A stretch of DNA of 41,553 nucleotides from positions 1 through 41,553 of the forward strand of contig NZ_VIFM01000078.1 in assembly GCF_006636215.1 (NCBI RefSeq). Reading direction: 5' to 3'. Position numbers and translations under genes: made by a program. Of the stretch, positions 32,986 through 41,553 are shown piece after piece; the stretch's first letter is position 1; each line of letters opens with the position of its first letter. The notes under the pieces were generated by a model. It did not search any database. It was not told the DNA's origin and was given only the letters and a program-made list of their open reading frames with translations. Source of the stretch: Myxococcus llanfairpwllgwyngyllgogerychwyrndrobwllllantysiliogogogochensis. GTDB lineage: Bacteria; Myxococcota; Myxococcia; Myxococcales; Myxococcaceae.

Positions 32986-34287
32986 ATGCGTACCCTGCTG
33001 ACGACCCTGGCCTGCACCACCCTCCTGTCCTTCGCGGGGGCCGCCCACGGGCAGGCTCCCGCCAAACCCACGAAGCCCAGTGGCAACATGGCCCCCGGTG
33101 GTGCCGCGGGCAGCCAGCAGTCCGAGCCCCGCCAGGGACCGAATCCCACCGGTGCGCCCGTCGAGACGGCGCCGCCCAACGTGCCCGAGTTCAAGCCGGC
33201 CTTCCCGGGCCAGACGCGCGCGCCGGGCGTCCAGACGCGCACGCCGTTCCGAGTCACCGAGGTGGCCTCGGGCTTCAACAAGCCGTGGGCCATCGCCTTC
33301 CTTCCGGACCAGCGCATGTTGGTGACGGAGAAGCCGACCGGGAAGATCTTCATCGTCACGCCGAAGGGCGAGAAGTCGCAGCCCGTCGCGGGTGTGCCGC
33401 GCGTGGATGGGCGCAACCAGGGCGGGCTCCTCGACGTGGAGGTGGGGCCGGACTACGCCACCAGTGGCCTCATCTACTGGAGCTATTACGAGCCGCGCGA
33501 GGGCGGCAACGGGCTCGCGGTGGCGCGCGCGAAGCTGGTGGATGGGGCGAAGCCCAAGGTCGAGGGGCTGAAGGTCATCTTCCGGATGGAGCCCACGCTG
33601 GAGTCGACGCTGCATGCCGGTGGGCGTCTGGTCTTCGCGCCGGATGGGAAGCTGTTCGTCACGTTGGGTGAGCGCTCGATTCTCCAGGGCCGCGTCCAGG
33701 CGCGCGACCTGAAGAGCGACTTCGGGAAGATTGTCCGCATCAACCCGGACGGCTCCATTCCGCAGGACAACCCGTTTGTCGGTCGCAAGGATGCGCGGCC
33801 TGAAATCTGGACGCTGGGCCACCGAAACATCCTGTCCGCGGCGCTCGACAGCAAGCATCGGCTCTGGGAGGTGGAGATGGGGCCGCGCGGTGGCGACGAG
33901 CTGAACCTCATCGAGAAGGGCAAGGACTACGGCTGGCCCACCATTGGCTACGGCGAGGAGTACTCGGGTGCGCCCATCCACAAGTCCACGCAGGGCCCGG
34001 GTATGGAGCAGCCCGTGTACTACTGGGACCCGGTGATTTCGCCCTCGGGGATGACCATCTACTCGGGAGACCTGTTCCCTGAATGGAAGGGCAACTTCTT
34101 CATCGGCGGTCTGTCGAGCCAGGCGCTGGTGCGGCTGGTGCTCAAGGACGACCGCGTGGTGGGCGAGGAGCGGTTGCTCCTGGACCAGGACTCGCGCATC
34201 CGCGAGGTCGTCCAGGGCCCCGAGGGCGCGCTCTATCTGCTCACCGACGACGACAACGGGCGACTGCTCAAGCTGACGCCGCGCTGA
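32986..34287 (+). CDS. Soluble PQQ-dependent aldose (glucose/sorbosone-type) dehydrogenase
   Basis: A 433-residue exported protein. The ATG at 32986 starts a signal peptide ([22 protein letters not shown]); a Pro/Gln-rich linker of about 65 residues follows. The six-bladed propeller begins at [13 protein letters not shown] and contains [44 protein letters not shown] and [16 protein letters not shown] with [15 protein letters not shown], all typical of the GSDH family with PQQ and Ca2+ sites. It would oxidise aldose sugars in the periplasm. No PQQ synthesis genes are nearby. Stand-alone gene. Confidence 0.88.
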   Translation: MRTLLTTLACTTLLSFAGAAHGQAPAKPTKPSGNMAPGGAAGSQQSEPRQGPNPTGAPVETAPPNVPEFKPAFPGQTRAPGVQTRTPFRVTEVASGFNKPWAIAFLPDQRMLVTEKPTGKIFIVTPKGEKSQPVAGVPRVDGRNQGGLLDVEVGPDYATSGLIYWSYYEPREGGNGLAVARAKLVDGAKPKVEGLKVIFRMEPTLESTLHAGGRLVFAPDGKLFVTLGERSILQGRVQARDLKSDFGKIVRINPDGSIPQDNPFVGRKDARPEIWTLGHRNILSAALDSKHRLWEVEMGPRGGDELNLIEKGKDYGWPTIGYGEEYSGAPIHKSTQGPGMEQPVYYWDPVISPSGMTIYSGDLFPEWKGNFFIGGLSSQALVRLVLKDDRVVGEERLLLDQDSRIREVVQGPEGALYLLTDDDNGRLLKLTPR

Positions 34288-34405
34288 CCGGCCATCGTCG
34301 GCTGCAGGCGCTCGCGTAGGGTGCGGTTCGGCCCGATACTCGAGCGCATGCGGCATGAAGCCGGTGGGCGTCGAGAAGGTCGCGGGGTGAGAGGGTGGAA
34401 ATCCC

Positions 34406-35122
34406 ATGGCGGGCCTGAAGTACTCATTTGTCTTCGGTGTCTTCGCGGCGCTGCTGATGGTCCTGGCCTTCCAGCTTCGGGGCCTGGGGTGGGGGTTGCT
34501 CTGGCCCGCGCTGAGCTTCGCGCTCGTGGCGGTGGCGTATGCCGGGGCGTGGCCGGCGGTTTTTGGTAAGTGCTCCGATGGACGGATGCATCCCTGGGCG
34601 CTGGTCGTCTTGTTGCCCTATCTGCTGATGACCTGGGCGACGTGGCGACTCGCGCGGCGGCTCTCGCGCGAATCAGTGCATGACGAGGTCGCGCCCGGCA
34701 TCCTCATCGGGCGTCGGTTGTTGGCGGGGGAGTTACCGGTGGGTACTCGGACGGTGGTGGACCTGACGTCCGAGTTCATCGAGCCCGAAGGCATCCGGAG
34801 TGTTGAGCACTACGTCTGTCATCCCATCCTCGACGCGACGGCGCCGCCGGTGGAGCGCCTGGCGTCCTGCGTCGAGTCTTGGGCGATGCTGCCGACGCCG
34901 CTCTACATCCACTGCGCGCAGGGACATGGGCGCACGGGCATGGTGGCTGCCGCGCTCCTCCTGGCGCGTGGACTGGCTCCCGATGCGAAGCAAGCCCTGG
35001 CCATGGTGCAGAAGGCGCGACCGGGCGTGCGGCTGTCGGCGGCGCAGGCGGCCGCGTTGGAGACACTGGGGGCGCGATTGCTTCGAGTGGGGAGTGTGAC
35101 AGCGGGGATTTGCGGCACGTAA
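34406..35122 (+). CDS. Membrane-anchored dual-specificity phosphatase
   Basis: A 238-residue protein with three predicted membrane helices (about 6-24, 28-50, 62-80) followed by a cytoplasmic phosphatase domain. The P-loop is H169-C170-A-Q-G-H-G-R176-T-G, matching HC-x5-R-(S/T) with nucleophile C170. The first helix starts right after MAGLKYS. GAGGGTGG upstream of the ATG serves as ribosome site. Similar catalytic domains act on phosphotyrosine, phosphoserine or phospholipids; attachment to the membrane makes a lipid or membrane-kinase substrate plausible. Stand-alone gene. Confidence 0.85.
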   Translation: MAGLKYSFVFGVFAALLMVLAFQLRGLGWGLLWPALSFALVAVAYAGAWPAVFGKCSDGRMHPWALVVLLPYLLMTWATWRLARRLSRESVHDEVAPGILIGRRLLAGELPVGTRTVVDLTSEFIEPEGIRSVEHYVCHPILDATAPPVERLASCVESWAMLPTPLYIHCAQGHGRTGMVAAALLLARGLAPDAKQALAMVQKARPGVRLSAAQAAALETLGARLLRVGSVTAGICGT

Positions 35123-35312
35123 CTGGAAGCGGCGCCCCGGCGCCGTCCGTTCGCAGCAACAACCGGGTCGCAACCTGCTCCCCGGTGCGCCATCTCCTGT
35201 GTCTGTCCGGTGTGCTGACTGCGCCGCCGGAGACAAGAGGGAGTGTCTTTATGGCGTGGCGACCGAAGCAGCGAACAATGTCAGCTCAGGTGTCCGTGGA
35301 GTGGGGGGCCTC

Positions 35313-36059
35313 ATGACCACGCCTGTCCGCAGGATGCGTGCGTCGAGCCCTCCCAACGTGGAGCAGCGCCTGGAGGCGCTCGACTGGGCGGCTCTCGGCT
35401 CGGAGCTGGATACACGCGGGTGCGCCACGCTGGCTTCCATGCTGACGCCTGACGAGTGCGTGGCCCTCGCGGCGCTCTACGCCTCCGATGCGCCGTTCCG
35501 CAGTCGCGTTGTCATGGCTCGGCACGGCTTTGGTCGGGGCGAGTACAAGTACTTCGCCTATCCGCTCCCTGACCTCGTCGCCCGTCTACGAAGCGGGCTC
35601 TACCCCCAGCTCGCCGCCATCGCGAATCGCTGGAACGAAGCCATGCGCATCGACACGCGCTACCCCGACACGCACGCCGCCTACCTCCAGCACTGTCATC
35701 AGGCCGAGCAGCTCCGGGCGACGCCACTGCTCCTCCAGTATGGCGAGGGCGACTACAACTGCCTCCACCAGGACCTCTATGGAGAGGAGGTCTTCCCGCT
35801 CCAGGTGGCCTTCCTCCTGTCGGAGCCGGAGCGAGACTTCACGGGAGGCGAGCTGGTGCTCACCGAACAGCGCCCCCGCATGCAGTCCCGCGCGGAGGTG
35901 GTGCCACTTCGCCAGGGAGATGGCGTCATCTTCCCCGTCCACCACCGCCCCGTGCAGGGCACGCGAGGCATCTACCGCGTCAACATGCGTCACGGCGTGA
36001 GCCGCCTCCGCTCGGGCCACCGTCACACGGTGGGCATCATCTTCCACGATGCCCGCTGA
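35313..36059 (+). CDS. 2OG-Fe(II) oxygenase, prolyl-4-hydroxylase-like
   Basis: A 248-residue protein from ATG 35313 (MTTPVRRM), with GGGGGG before it; the frame is open further upstream. The iron site is H152-x-D154 (CLHQDLYGE); the distal His lies in the C-terminal HHRPV...RHGVSRLRSG region and R237/R233 could bind 2-oxoglutarate. Ends GIIFHDAR, as in many members of this bacterial family. Substrate unknown; such enzymes hydroxylate protein or small-molecule targets. It converges on the permease gene with a 21-bp gap. Confidence 0.8.
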   Translation: MTTPVRRMRASSPPNVEQRLEALDWAALGSELDTRGCATLASMLTPDECVALAALYASDAPFRSRVVMARHGFGRGEYKYFAYPLPDLVARLRSGLYPQLAAIANRWNEAMRIDTRYPDTHAAYLQHCHQAEQLRATPLLLQYGEGDYNCLHQDLYGEEVFPLQVAFLLSEPERDFTGGELVLTEQRPRMQSRAEVVPLRQGDGVIFPVHHRPVQGTRGIYRVNMRHGVSRLRSGHRHTVGIIFHDAR

Positions 36060-36064
36060 CGGGC
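36051..36064. terminator. Small stem-loop between convergent genes
   Basis: GCCCG (36051-36055), loop CTGA, CGGGC (36060-36064), at the stop codon of the oxygenase gene and 17 bp from the opposing permease stop. No T-tract; weak evidence. Confidence 0.25.
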
Positions 36065-36080
36065 CCCACGCCCGGCTTCC

Positions 36081-38513
36081 TCAGTCACCCCTGAGCGCGA
36101 CCGAGGGAGACACCTGTGCCGCTCTCCGCGCGGGGAGCAGGGCCGCGGCAAAGGCCACCAGCCCCAGAACCACCAGCACCACCGCGTACGTGAGTGGATC
36201 CACGGGTTGAACCCCGCTGAGCAGATGCACGAGCGTCCGACTGGCCGCCGCCGCGAGCACGAGCCCGAGTCCCAGCCCCATCGCCGTCAATCCCAGATAC
36301 CGACGCAGCACCAGGTTCGTCACCTGGTGTGTCCTCGCGCCCAGGGCCAGGCGGATGCCCAGCTCCCGTGTCCGCTGGGATACCGCATAGGCGACGACGC
36401 CATAGAGCCCCACCGCGGCCAGCAGCAGTGCCACCCCGGCGAAGACTCCGACGAGCAGCAAGTAGAAGCGCAGCGGCGCCACCGTGTGGTCCACGACCGA
36501 GGCCAGCGTGCGCACGCTGCCGAGCGCGAGGCTCGAGTCGAGCGACCGGACCTCCGCGCGCACCGCCGAGGCGAGCGTGAGCGGGTCCGCCGACGTTCGC
36601 AGCACCAGCGTCATCTGCGTGCTGCGTGCCTGCTCATAGGGGAGATAGACCTCCGCGACAGCGGGCGCCGCCAGCCCGTCGATGGCGAGGTTGTCCACCA
36701 CGCCGACCACGACTCCTCCGAACGCACCGTTTCCCCAGTTCATGTCGGTGCTCAGCGTCCGCCCCAACGGGTCCTCGTTCGGCCAGAACCGGCGAGCGGC
36801 CTCCGCGTTGACCAACACGGCGCGCCTACCTTCACCTCGGTCCTCGGCGCTCAGCCCCCGGCCACTCAGGAGCTTCACGCGCAGGGTCTCCAGGGCGCCA
36901 GGACTGACGATGCGCACGCTGGCCTTCCAGGGGGCCGCTCCAGGTGGCACCGGACGCTGGGGGTCCTTCAGGTCGAGCGGCATCTTGCCTCCGTCCATCG
37001 GCAGGCCAGCGACGATGCCCGCGGCCTCGACGCCGGGCAGGGCGCGCAGCCTCGCGAGGAGCTGGTCGAAGAAGGCCTCGGGCGCGGCGGTGCCGAAGCC
37101 ATACCGATTGGGCGGCAGGTCGATCTTCACCGTGAGGACTCCCTCCGGCTCGAACCCCGGCGCCGCTCGCTGAAGATGCACGAAGCTGCGCAACAGCAGC
37201 CCCGCGCTCACCAGCAGCAACACCGCGAGCGCGGTCTCCCCGACGATGAGCAATGCGCGCGTCTTGTGGTGATGGGCGCCACCGCCACTCCCCGCATTCG
37301 CCATGCGCAGCCCACCGCCGAGCGACACGCGCGTGGCCTTCAGCGTGGGAACGAGGCCGAACAACACCGTGGTGAGCATCGCCAACGCGGCGGTGAAGGC
37401 CAGCACGGTGCCGTCGATGGAGGCCTCCTCGAGACGAGGAATGTCCTGGGGGCCGAACGCGGTCAGGACATCCATGGCCCACATGGCCGCGAGCAGTCCC
37501 ATCGCGCCACCCGCGAGCGCCAGCAGGCCGCTCTCCGCGAGCAGCTCGCGAGCCAGCCGGCCCCGGCTCGCGCCCAGGGCGAGGCGAATCGACAGCTCTC
37601 CCTCACGAGAGGCCGCACGTGCGAGCAACAGGTGGGTGAGGTTCGCGCAGGCGACGAGCAGGACCAGCCCCACCGCGCCCATCAACATCAGCAGGGACGG
37701 ACGCACCTTTCCCAGCAGCACGTCGCGCAGGGACTCCACGCTCGCGCCCACATCCCGGTTCGTCCGGGGATGCTGCTCGGCCAGTCCTCGTGCAATCGCG
37801 GCCACCTCGGCGGTTGCCTGCTCCACGCTCGCGCCGGGCGCGAGGCGGCCATACACCTCCAGCCAGTGGGCACCGCGTGCTTCCGGCGTCAACGACTCCG
37901 GGCCCAGGACCAGGGGCAACCAGAGATCCGAACGCGCCGGGAAGTCGAAGCCGGGCGCCATGACTCCCACCACCGTGGCGGGCACGGGGGCTCCCGTGCT
38001 CAGGGTTCGCCCCAGCACCGTCGGACTTCCGCCGAAGCGACGCTGCCACAAGGAATGAGAGATGACGGCGACCGGAGGCGCCCCTGGAGCATCGTCTCCT
38101 GGCTGGAGCGCTCGGCCCAGGTGCACGCGCGGGCCGAGCACCTGGAAGAGGTCGGCAGTGGCGAGGGTTCCCTGGACCTTCACGGGGAGCGACTCGGCGT
38201 CATGCGCGCCCAGGGTCAGCTCGGTGCTCGCGAGCGCGGCCAGTCCGGTGAAGGAGCGCGCCTGCTCGCGCAGGCTCACCAGGTCAGGAGGTGAAGTGGG
38301 ACCCGGGCCCTGCTTCCCCACGCTGTACAGCCGCACCACGCGCGCGTCGTCCTGGAGAGGGAGGGGACGCAGCAGCACGGTGTGCACCACGCTGAAGATG
38401 GCCGCGTTCGCCCCGATTCCGAGCGTGAGCGTGAGCACCGCCACCAGGGTGAACGTGGGACTGCGTCGCAACCGGCGCAGCGCGTGACGGAAGTCCTGGC
38501 GGAGAAAGTCCAT
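36081..38513 (-). CDS. MacB/FtsX-type ABC permease (duplicated orphan permease, ADOP-like)
   Basis: An 810-residue membrane protein; ATG 38513 gives the usual MDFLRQDFRHALRRLRRSPTFT opening, while in-frame ATG 38543 would add ten residues. Two MacB periplasmic core domains each follow a first helix (TFTLVAVLTLTLGIGANAA near 20-40 and ALLIVGETALAVLLLVSAG near 425-445), and each half ends with an FtsX three-helix domain containing RELGIRLALGA or GELSIRLALGAS. This internal duplication defines ADOP-like permeases. They need a separate MacB-type ATPase, and none is encoded beside it. Function: export or mechanotransmission with an unknown partner. Confidence 0.9.
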   Translation of the reverse strand: MDFLRQDFRHALRRLRRSPTFTLVAVLTLTLGIGANAAIFSVVHTVLLRPLPLQDDARVVRLYSVGKQGPGPTSPPDLVSLREQARSFTGLAALASTELTLGAHDAESLPVKVQGTLATADLFQVLGPRVHLGRALQPGDDAPGAPPVAVISHSLWQRRFGGSPTVLGRTLSTGAPVPATVVGVMAPGFDFPARSDLWLPLVLGPESLTPEARGAHWLEVYGRLAPGASVEQATAEVAAIARGLAEQHPRTNRDVGASVESLRDVLLGKVRPSLLMLMGAVGLVLLVACANLTHLLLARAASREGELSIRLALGASRGRLARELLAESGLLALAGGAMGLLAAMWAMDVLTAFGPQDIPRLEEASIDGTVLAFTAALAMLTTVLFGLVPTLKATRVSLGGGLRMANAGSGGGAHHHKTRALLIVGETALAVLLLVSAGLLLRSFVHLQRAAPGFEPEGVLTVKIDLPPNRYGFGTAAPEAFFDQLLARLRALPGVEAAGIVAGLPMDGGKMPLDLKDPQRPVPPGAAPWKASVRIVSPGALETLRVKLLSGRGLSAEDRGEGRRAVLVNAEAARRFWPNEDPLGRTLSTDMNWGNGAFGGVVVGVVDNLAIDGLAAPAVAEVYLPYEQARSTQMTLVLRTSADPLTLASAVRAEVRSLDSSLALGSVRTLASVVDHTVAPLRFYLLLVGVFAGVALLLAAVGLYGVVAYAVSQRTRELGIRLALGARTHQVTNLVLRRYLGLTAMGLGLGLVLAAAASRTLVHLLSGVQPVDPLTYAVVLVVLGLVAFAAALLPARRAAQVSPSVALRGD

Positions 38514-38662
38514 GCGTGTGCCCGACAGCACGGAGCGTGCCATGAGGCGCACTCTCTGTCGTCAGACGCACGGTGCGACGAGCCACCTGGCGCGGTGGCC
38601 GGAGCTGGGACAATCGGTTCCCGGCTCCGGACACTCGCGTCTCATGAACGTGTCTTCGAGGC

Positions 38663-40303
38663 TCAGTTCTTGGGGAAGCAGCCCACGGAGAGGGCCCACG
38701 GCTCGCTATTGTGGATGCCATCACTCGCCACCAGGTACACCCAGTCGTGGGTGGCGCGGAAGGCGACCGGACTGGACGAATCCGGGCCTGGATTGATGTC
38801 CGCAACACGGGTTCCCGACGCGGTGCCGTCGGTCCACACCAGCTCCACGCCTACGGCCTCGTTGTAGTAGGGGAACGTCGCTCCACCGCCCACGACGAAG
38901 GGCGGGAAGGGGTCTCCGGAGATGGAGGGCTCGGGCCCAGGGCGGAGGTCCTTGATGAGCCGGGTGCCCGAGGGCGTGCCGTCGGTGACCCAGGGCTCTT
39001 TCCCCGTGTCGGGCGTGGTGGCGTAGAAGAAGACCTTGTTCTTGCCGGCGACCAGGCTGGTGGGCCCGTACCCCGACGGTGGCGAGGTCGGGTGGGTGTC
39101 CGCGAGCATCAAGGTGCCCGCCGTCGTGCCGTTACTCCTCCAGGGCTCCCGACCATGGGTGGCGTCGTCGGCGAACAGGATGACATTGCCCTTCAGCGGC
39201 ACCAGCTCATTAGGCGCCGAGCCCATGGCACCGGGACGGATGTCCTTCACGAGGCGCGTGTCGTCCTCGCAGCCCATCGAGGTCCACAGCTCCGAGCCGT
39301 GGACGCCGTCGTTCGCGGTGAAATAGAGCTTCTTCTTCCCCGACGTCAGCCAGGCGATGTCCGAGCCCGCCGAGCCCGCACGGATGTCTTCCACCAGCTC
39401 GGTGTCCTCCTTCGTTCCATCCGTCGTCCAGAGTTCCCGACCGTGGGTGCCGTCATCCGCCACGAAGAACACGGTGCCGTCTTCCAGTCGGAAGAGCTGG
39501 TCGGGCGACGACCCCATGGCACCAGGGAAGATGTCTCGCACCCGTCGAGTCCCCCCGCTCGTGCCGTCGGACTTCCACAGCTCACGACCTTTGCTGCCGT
39601 CGTCCGCAGCGAAGAGCAGCCGCTTGCCATCCAGCAGGGGCTGCCCGGGTGAGGAGCTCGGGAGGCCGGGGAAGATGTCCTTCACGAGGCGCGTGCCTCC
39701 CGTCGTTCCGTCACTGCGCCACAGCTCCGTGCCGTGCGTGCCGTCATCGGCGGCGAAGTAGAGCGTCTTGCCCACGGCGACAGGGTTGAGGGGATTGTCG
39801 GAAAAGGCGCTCCCAAAGGGATTGATGTCCTCGACCAGTCGAGTCCCGCCGGGAGTGCCATCCGTCTTCCACAGCTCGCTGCCATGGATGCCATCATCGA
39901 GGATGAAGAAGACCTTGGAGCCCACGACGGTCATCCTCTTGGGAGCGTCGGAGAGGTTTCCGAGCAGCAGCGTGGCCTTCCATCCGGAGTGGAGGTCCTG
40001 CCCGCCCGACTTCTCCTCCAACTTCCATAGGTAGTAGGTGTCGAGGCTCGGACCGTAGACGATGCTCATGTAGACGACGCCGTCCACTTCGGCGCTGTCG
40101 AGCAGGTTCGTCGAGCCGGTCCCCGGCGCGAGGTCGGCGACGAACCTGGGGCCGGTGCACTGCGGTGCGTTGTTGAGGTCCTGGCTCAGCTCAAGCTCGG
40201 AGTCGCTGTCGGTGGTCGGTGGGTCCACCGACTCCTCCATGGGGCCGCAGGCGCAGAAGAGCGCACAACTGCCTGCGAGGAAGTATGAACGGGAGTGACG
40301 CAT
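38663..40303 (-). CDS. ELWxxDGT-repeat lipoprotein
   Basis: A 546-residue exported protein. The ATG at 40303 has AAGGAA upstream and starts MRHSRSYFLAGSCALFCACGP, with a lipobox-like FCA|C at residue 19. The mature protein is built of about eight repeats of 45-50 residues carrying ELW-x-x-DGT-x-GT-x-LV-x-DI-x-PG (for example GSELWKTDGTPGGTRLVEDI), degrading toward REPWRSNGT and ELVWTDGT at the C-terminus. This repeat is common in myxobacterial and Bacteroidetes surface proteins and is thought to form a beta propeller. No enzymatic motif. It is divergent from the glutaminase gene. Confidence 0.88.
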   Translation of the reverse strand: MRHSRSYFLAGSCALFCACGPMEESVDPPTTDSDSELELSQDLNNAPQCTGPRFVADLAPGTGSTNLLDSAEVDGVVYMSIVYGPSLDTYYLWKLEEKSGGQDLHSGWKATLLLGNLSDAPKRMTVVGSKVFFILDDGIHGSELWKTDGTPGGTRLVEDINPFGSAFSDNPLNPVAVGKTLYFAADDGTHGTELWRSDGTTGGTRLVKDIFPGLPSSSPGQPLLDGKRLLFAADDGSKGRELWKSDGTSGGTRRVRDIFPGAMGSSPDQLFRLEDGTVFFVADDGTHGRELWTTDGTKEDTELVEDIRAGSAGSDIAWLTSGKKKLYFTANDGVHGSELWTSMGCEDDTRLVKDIRPGAMGSAPNELVPLKGNVILFADDATHGREPWRSNGTTAGTLMLADTHPTSPPSGYGPTSLVAGKNKVFFYATTPDTGKEPWVTDGTPSGTRLIKDLRPGPEPSISGDPFPPFVVGGGATFPYYNEAVGVELVWTDGTASGTRVADINPGPDSSSPVAFRATHDWVYLVASDGIHNSEPWALSVGCFPKN

Positions 40304-40321
40304 GGATTCATTTCCTTTCCC

Positions 40322-40346
40322 CGGACCCATCGTTCATCCGGGTCCG
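40322..40346 (-). promoter_or_regulatory. Inverted repeat in the 5' region of the ELWxxDGT gene
   Basis: CGGACCC (40322-40328) and GGGTCCG (40340-40346) are perfectly complementary with an 11-bp spacer, starting 19 bases upstream of the ATG at 40303 and just before its ribosome site. It could be a repressor operator or an RNA hairpin limiting translation. Confidence 0.35.
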
Positions 40347-40446
40347 CGGAATGTGGAGGGTGATTGGCGAATGCCCAGTGCTCTGGGGCCTGAGGTCAGG
40401 TTCGCTGGTTCACCGATGTGAATGAGGCGACATTCCCCCGCGCGGC

Positions 40447-40452
40447 TATCAT
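40447..40452 (+). promoter_or_regulatory. Candidate -10 element for the glutaminase gene
   Basis: TATCAT matches TATAAT at five of six positions and lies 28 bp before the ATG at 40480. No good -35 sits 16-18 bp upstream, so it may be activator dependent or fortuitous. Confidence 0.25.
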
Positions 40453-40479
40453 CCGGGGCCACGGTGGACGGGGCGCGCG

Positions 40480-41394
40480 ATGGACGACTTCCAGGCGATT
40501 CTGAATGAAGTGATGGCGGCCATCCGGCCGACGGTGGGGCAAGGGCGGGTGGCGAACTACATCCCCGCGCTGGCCGCGGTGGACCCCGCACGGTTCGGCA
40601 TGGCGCTGGCGACCGTCGATGGCGAGGTGTTCGGCGTGGGGGATTGGCGGGTGCCCTTCTCCGTGCAGAGCATCTCCAAGGTGTTCGCGCTGGCGCTGAC
40701 GCTGGCTCGCGATGGGGATGCGCTGTGGCGCAGGGTGGGCAAGGAGCCCTCGGGCAATCCGTTCAACTCGCTGGTGCAGCTCGAGTACGAGCAGGGTGTG
40801 CCCCGCAACCCGTTCATCAATGCGGGGGCGCTGGTCGTCACGGACCGGCTGCTGAGTCTCACGGGTGATTCGCGCGGAGTGTTGCGGGAGTTCCTGCGGG
40901 CGGAGAGTGGCAACGCGTCCGTGGACTTCGACCCGGTGGTCGCCGCGTCAGAGGCCGAGCACGGCCACCGCAACTCCGCGCTGGCGCACTTCATGGCGAG
41001 CTACGGCAACATCCAGAACCCGGTGCCTCGCGTGCTGGAGCACTATTTCTGGCAGTGCTCGCTGTCGATGAGCTGCGCGGACCTCGCGCGGGCCTGTGGC
41101 TTCCTGGCGCGTCATGGGCAGGGCGCGAAAGGGGAGCGGTTGCTCACGCGCAGCCAGGCCAAGCAGGTCAACGCGGTGATGCTCACCTGCGGCACGTATG
41201 ACGCCGCGGGCGAGTTCGCCTATCGCGTGGGTCTGCCATGCAAGAGTGGTGTCGGTGGCGGCATCATCGCCGTCATCCCGAATCGCTGTGGATTGTGTGT
41301 GTGGAGTCCGGGGCTGGATGCCCACGGCAACTCCGTTGCGGGTGTGGAAGCACTGGACCGGTTCACGACGCTGACCGGGCTCTCGGTGTTTTGA
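40480..41394 (+). CDS. glsA: Glutaminase
   Basis: A 304-residue protein matching the serine-dependent beta-lactamase-fold glutaminases (YbaS/YneH type) in length and motifs. The nucleophile is S64-I-S-K67 (FSVQSISKVFALAL); GNPFNSL, NPFINAGALV, ASYGNIQNPV and the GLPCKSGVGGGI loop near the C-terminus are family signatures including the glutamine-binding Asn and Tyr positions. It hydrolyses L-glutamine to glutamate and ammonia in the cytoplasm. GGACGGGG lies before the ATG. Stand-alone gene followed by a nested stem-loop. Confidence 0.95.
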   Translation: MDDFQAILNEVMAAIRPTVGQGRVANYIPALAAVDPARFGMALATVDGEVFGVGDWRVPFSVQSISKVFALALTLARDGDALWRRVGKEPSGNPFNSLVQLEYEQGVPRNPFINAGALVVTDRLLSLTGDSRGVLREFLRAESGNASVDFDPVVAASEAEHGHRNSALAHFMASYGNIQNPVPRVLEHYFWQCSLSMSCADLARACGFLARHGQGAKGERLLTRSQAKQVNAVMLTCGTYDAAGEFAYRVGLPCKSGVGGGIIAVIPNRCGLCVWSPGLDAHGNSVAGVEALDRFTTLTGLSVF

Positions 41395-41396
41395 GG

Positions 41397-41474
41397 GGGA
41401 TGGGTGGCGTTGAAGGTGAACCGGTCCTCGCGAAGATGTTCTTCCGCTGAGGACCGGCCCCCACCGCCCATCCC
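41397..41474 (+). terminator. Nested stem-loop after glutaminase
   Basis: Outer arms GGGATGGG (41397-41404) and CCCATCCC (41467-41474) enclose an inner perfect stem CCGGTCCTC (41421-41429) / GAGGACCGG (41449-41457). It begins two bases after the stop codon. There is no T-tract, so it may be a Rho-independent terminator variant or a 3'-end stabiliser. Confidence 0.5.
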
Positions 41475-41524
41475 TCACGCCCGAGCCGTCCCGATGTGAA
41501 GCGGATCTCCCGCTTCGCTTGCTG

Positions 41525-41550
41525 CAACCCGCCCGTCCAACCCGCCCGTC
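41525..41550. repeat. Two tandem copies of a 13-bp unit at the window edge
   Basis: CAACCCGCCCGTC occurs at 41525-41537 and again at 41538-41550. The array may continue beyond the window. Confidence 0.6.
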
Positions 41551-41553
41551 CTG

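Noticed and set aside
31840..34407. Open frame of about 850 codons on the minus strand across the epimerase and sugar dehydrogenase genes
   Set aside because: It crosses two well-supported genes and an intergenic gap, with shadow-type composition and no recognisable motif.
36207..38294. Open frame of about 690 codons on the plus strand opposite the ADOP-like permease
   Set aside because: Gln/Arg/His-rich antisense shadow; the minus strand encodes complete MacB/FtsX motifs.

Overview
The window is high-GC, gene-dense DNA with short intergenic gaps, frequent 4-base ATGA/GTGA stop-start overlaps, many lipoproteins, an ELWxxDGT repeat protein, a MopE-like Cys-rich protein and a giant SpvB/Rhs protein. 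This combination fits a myxobacterium (Myxococcus, Corallococcus or Pyxidicoccus type); the assignment is inference from gene content. No rRNA gene, intact tRNA gene, CRISPR array or complete insertion sequence is seen.

Layout. 1-634: C-terminal end of a BamA/Omp85-type outer-membrane barrel. 635-4575: a probable operon of a gamma-butyrobetaine-hydroxylase-like 2-oxoglutarate dioxygenase, a sphingosine-1-phosphate-lyase-like PLP enzyme and a DUF819 membrane protein. The lyase and DUF819 genes are joined by two tandem 22-codon mini-ORFs, each linked to the next by an ATGA overlap inside a palindrome. 4576-5065: a decayed patch with a tRNA-like relic, an IS orfA relic and a 15-bp perfect inverted repeat. 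5066-6679: secreted Cys-rich protein. 6868-13538: a 2152-residue SpvB/FG-GAP/Rhs protein with a lipoprotein-type signal and a C-terminal HExxH metallopeptidase-like tip, overlapping by 4 bp a 71-residue probable immunity gene; a possible toxin relic follows on the other strand. 13854-18417: small unknown protein, TPR lipoprotein, and a sensor kinase / M16 peptidase pair. 18677-23653: serine beta-lactamase-like hydrolase, QueD-type enzyme, a PTPS-III-like enzyme coupled to a short-chain dehydrogenase, and an unknown exported protein. 24047-28419: RND adaptor and pump. 28697-36059: trypsin-like lipoprotein, isochorismatase-family hydrolase, unknown protein, Kv-type channel with a zinc ribbon, NAD-dependent epimerase, PQQ-type sugar dehydrogenase, membrane dual-specificity phosphatase and a 2OG-Fe(II) oxygenase. 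36081-41394: orphan MacB/FtsX-type permease, ELWxxDGT lipoprotein and glutaminase.

How genes work together. Real functional units appear to be (i) the dioxygenase-lyase-transporter operon, mechanistically consistent with hydroxylation followed by PLP-dependent C-C cleavage; (ii) the polymorphic toxin and its immunity gene; (iii) the kinase-peptidase pair; (iv) the pterin enzyme/SDR pair; (v) the two-gene RND pump. The rest looks like single-gene transcription units. The strongest candidate for something undescribed is the mini-ORF cascade at 3313-3461, followed by the lipoprotein-type Rhs toxin.
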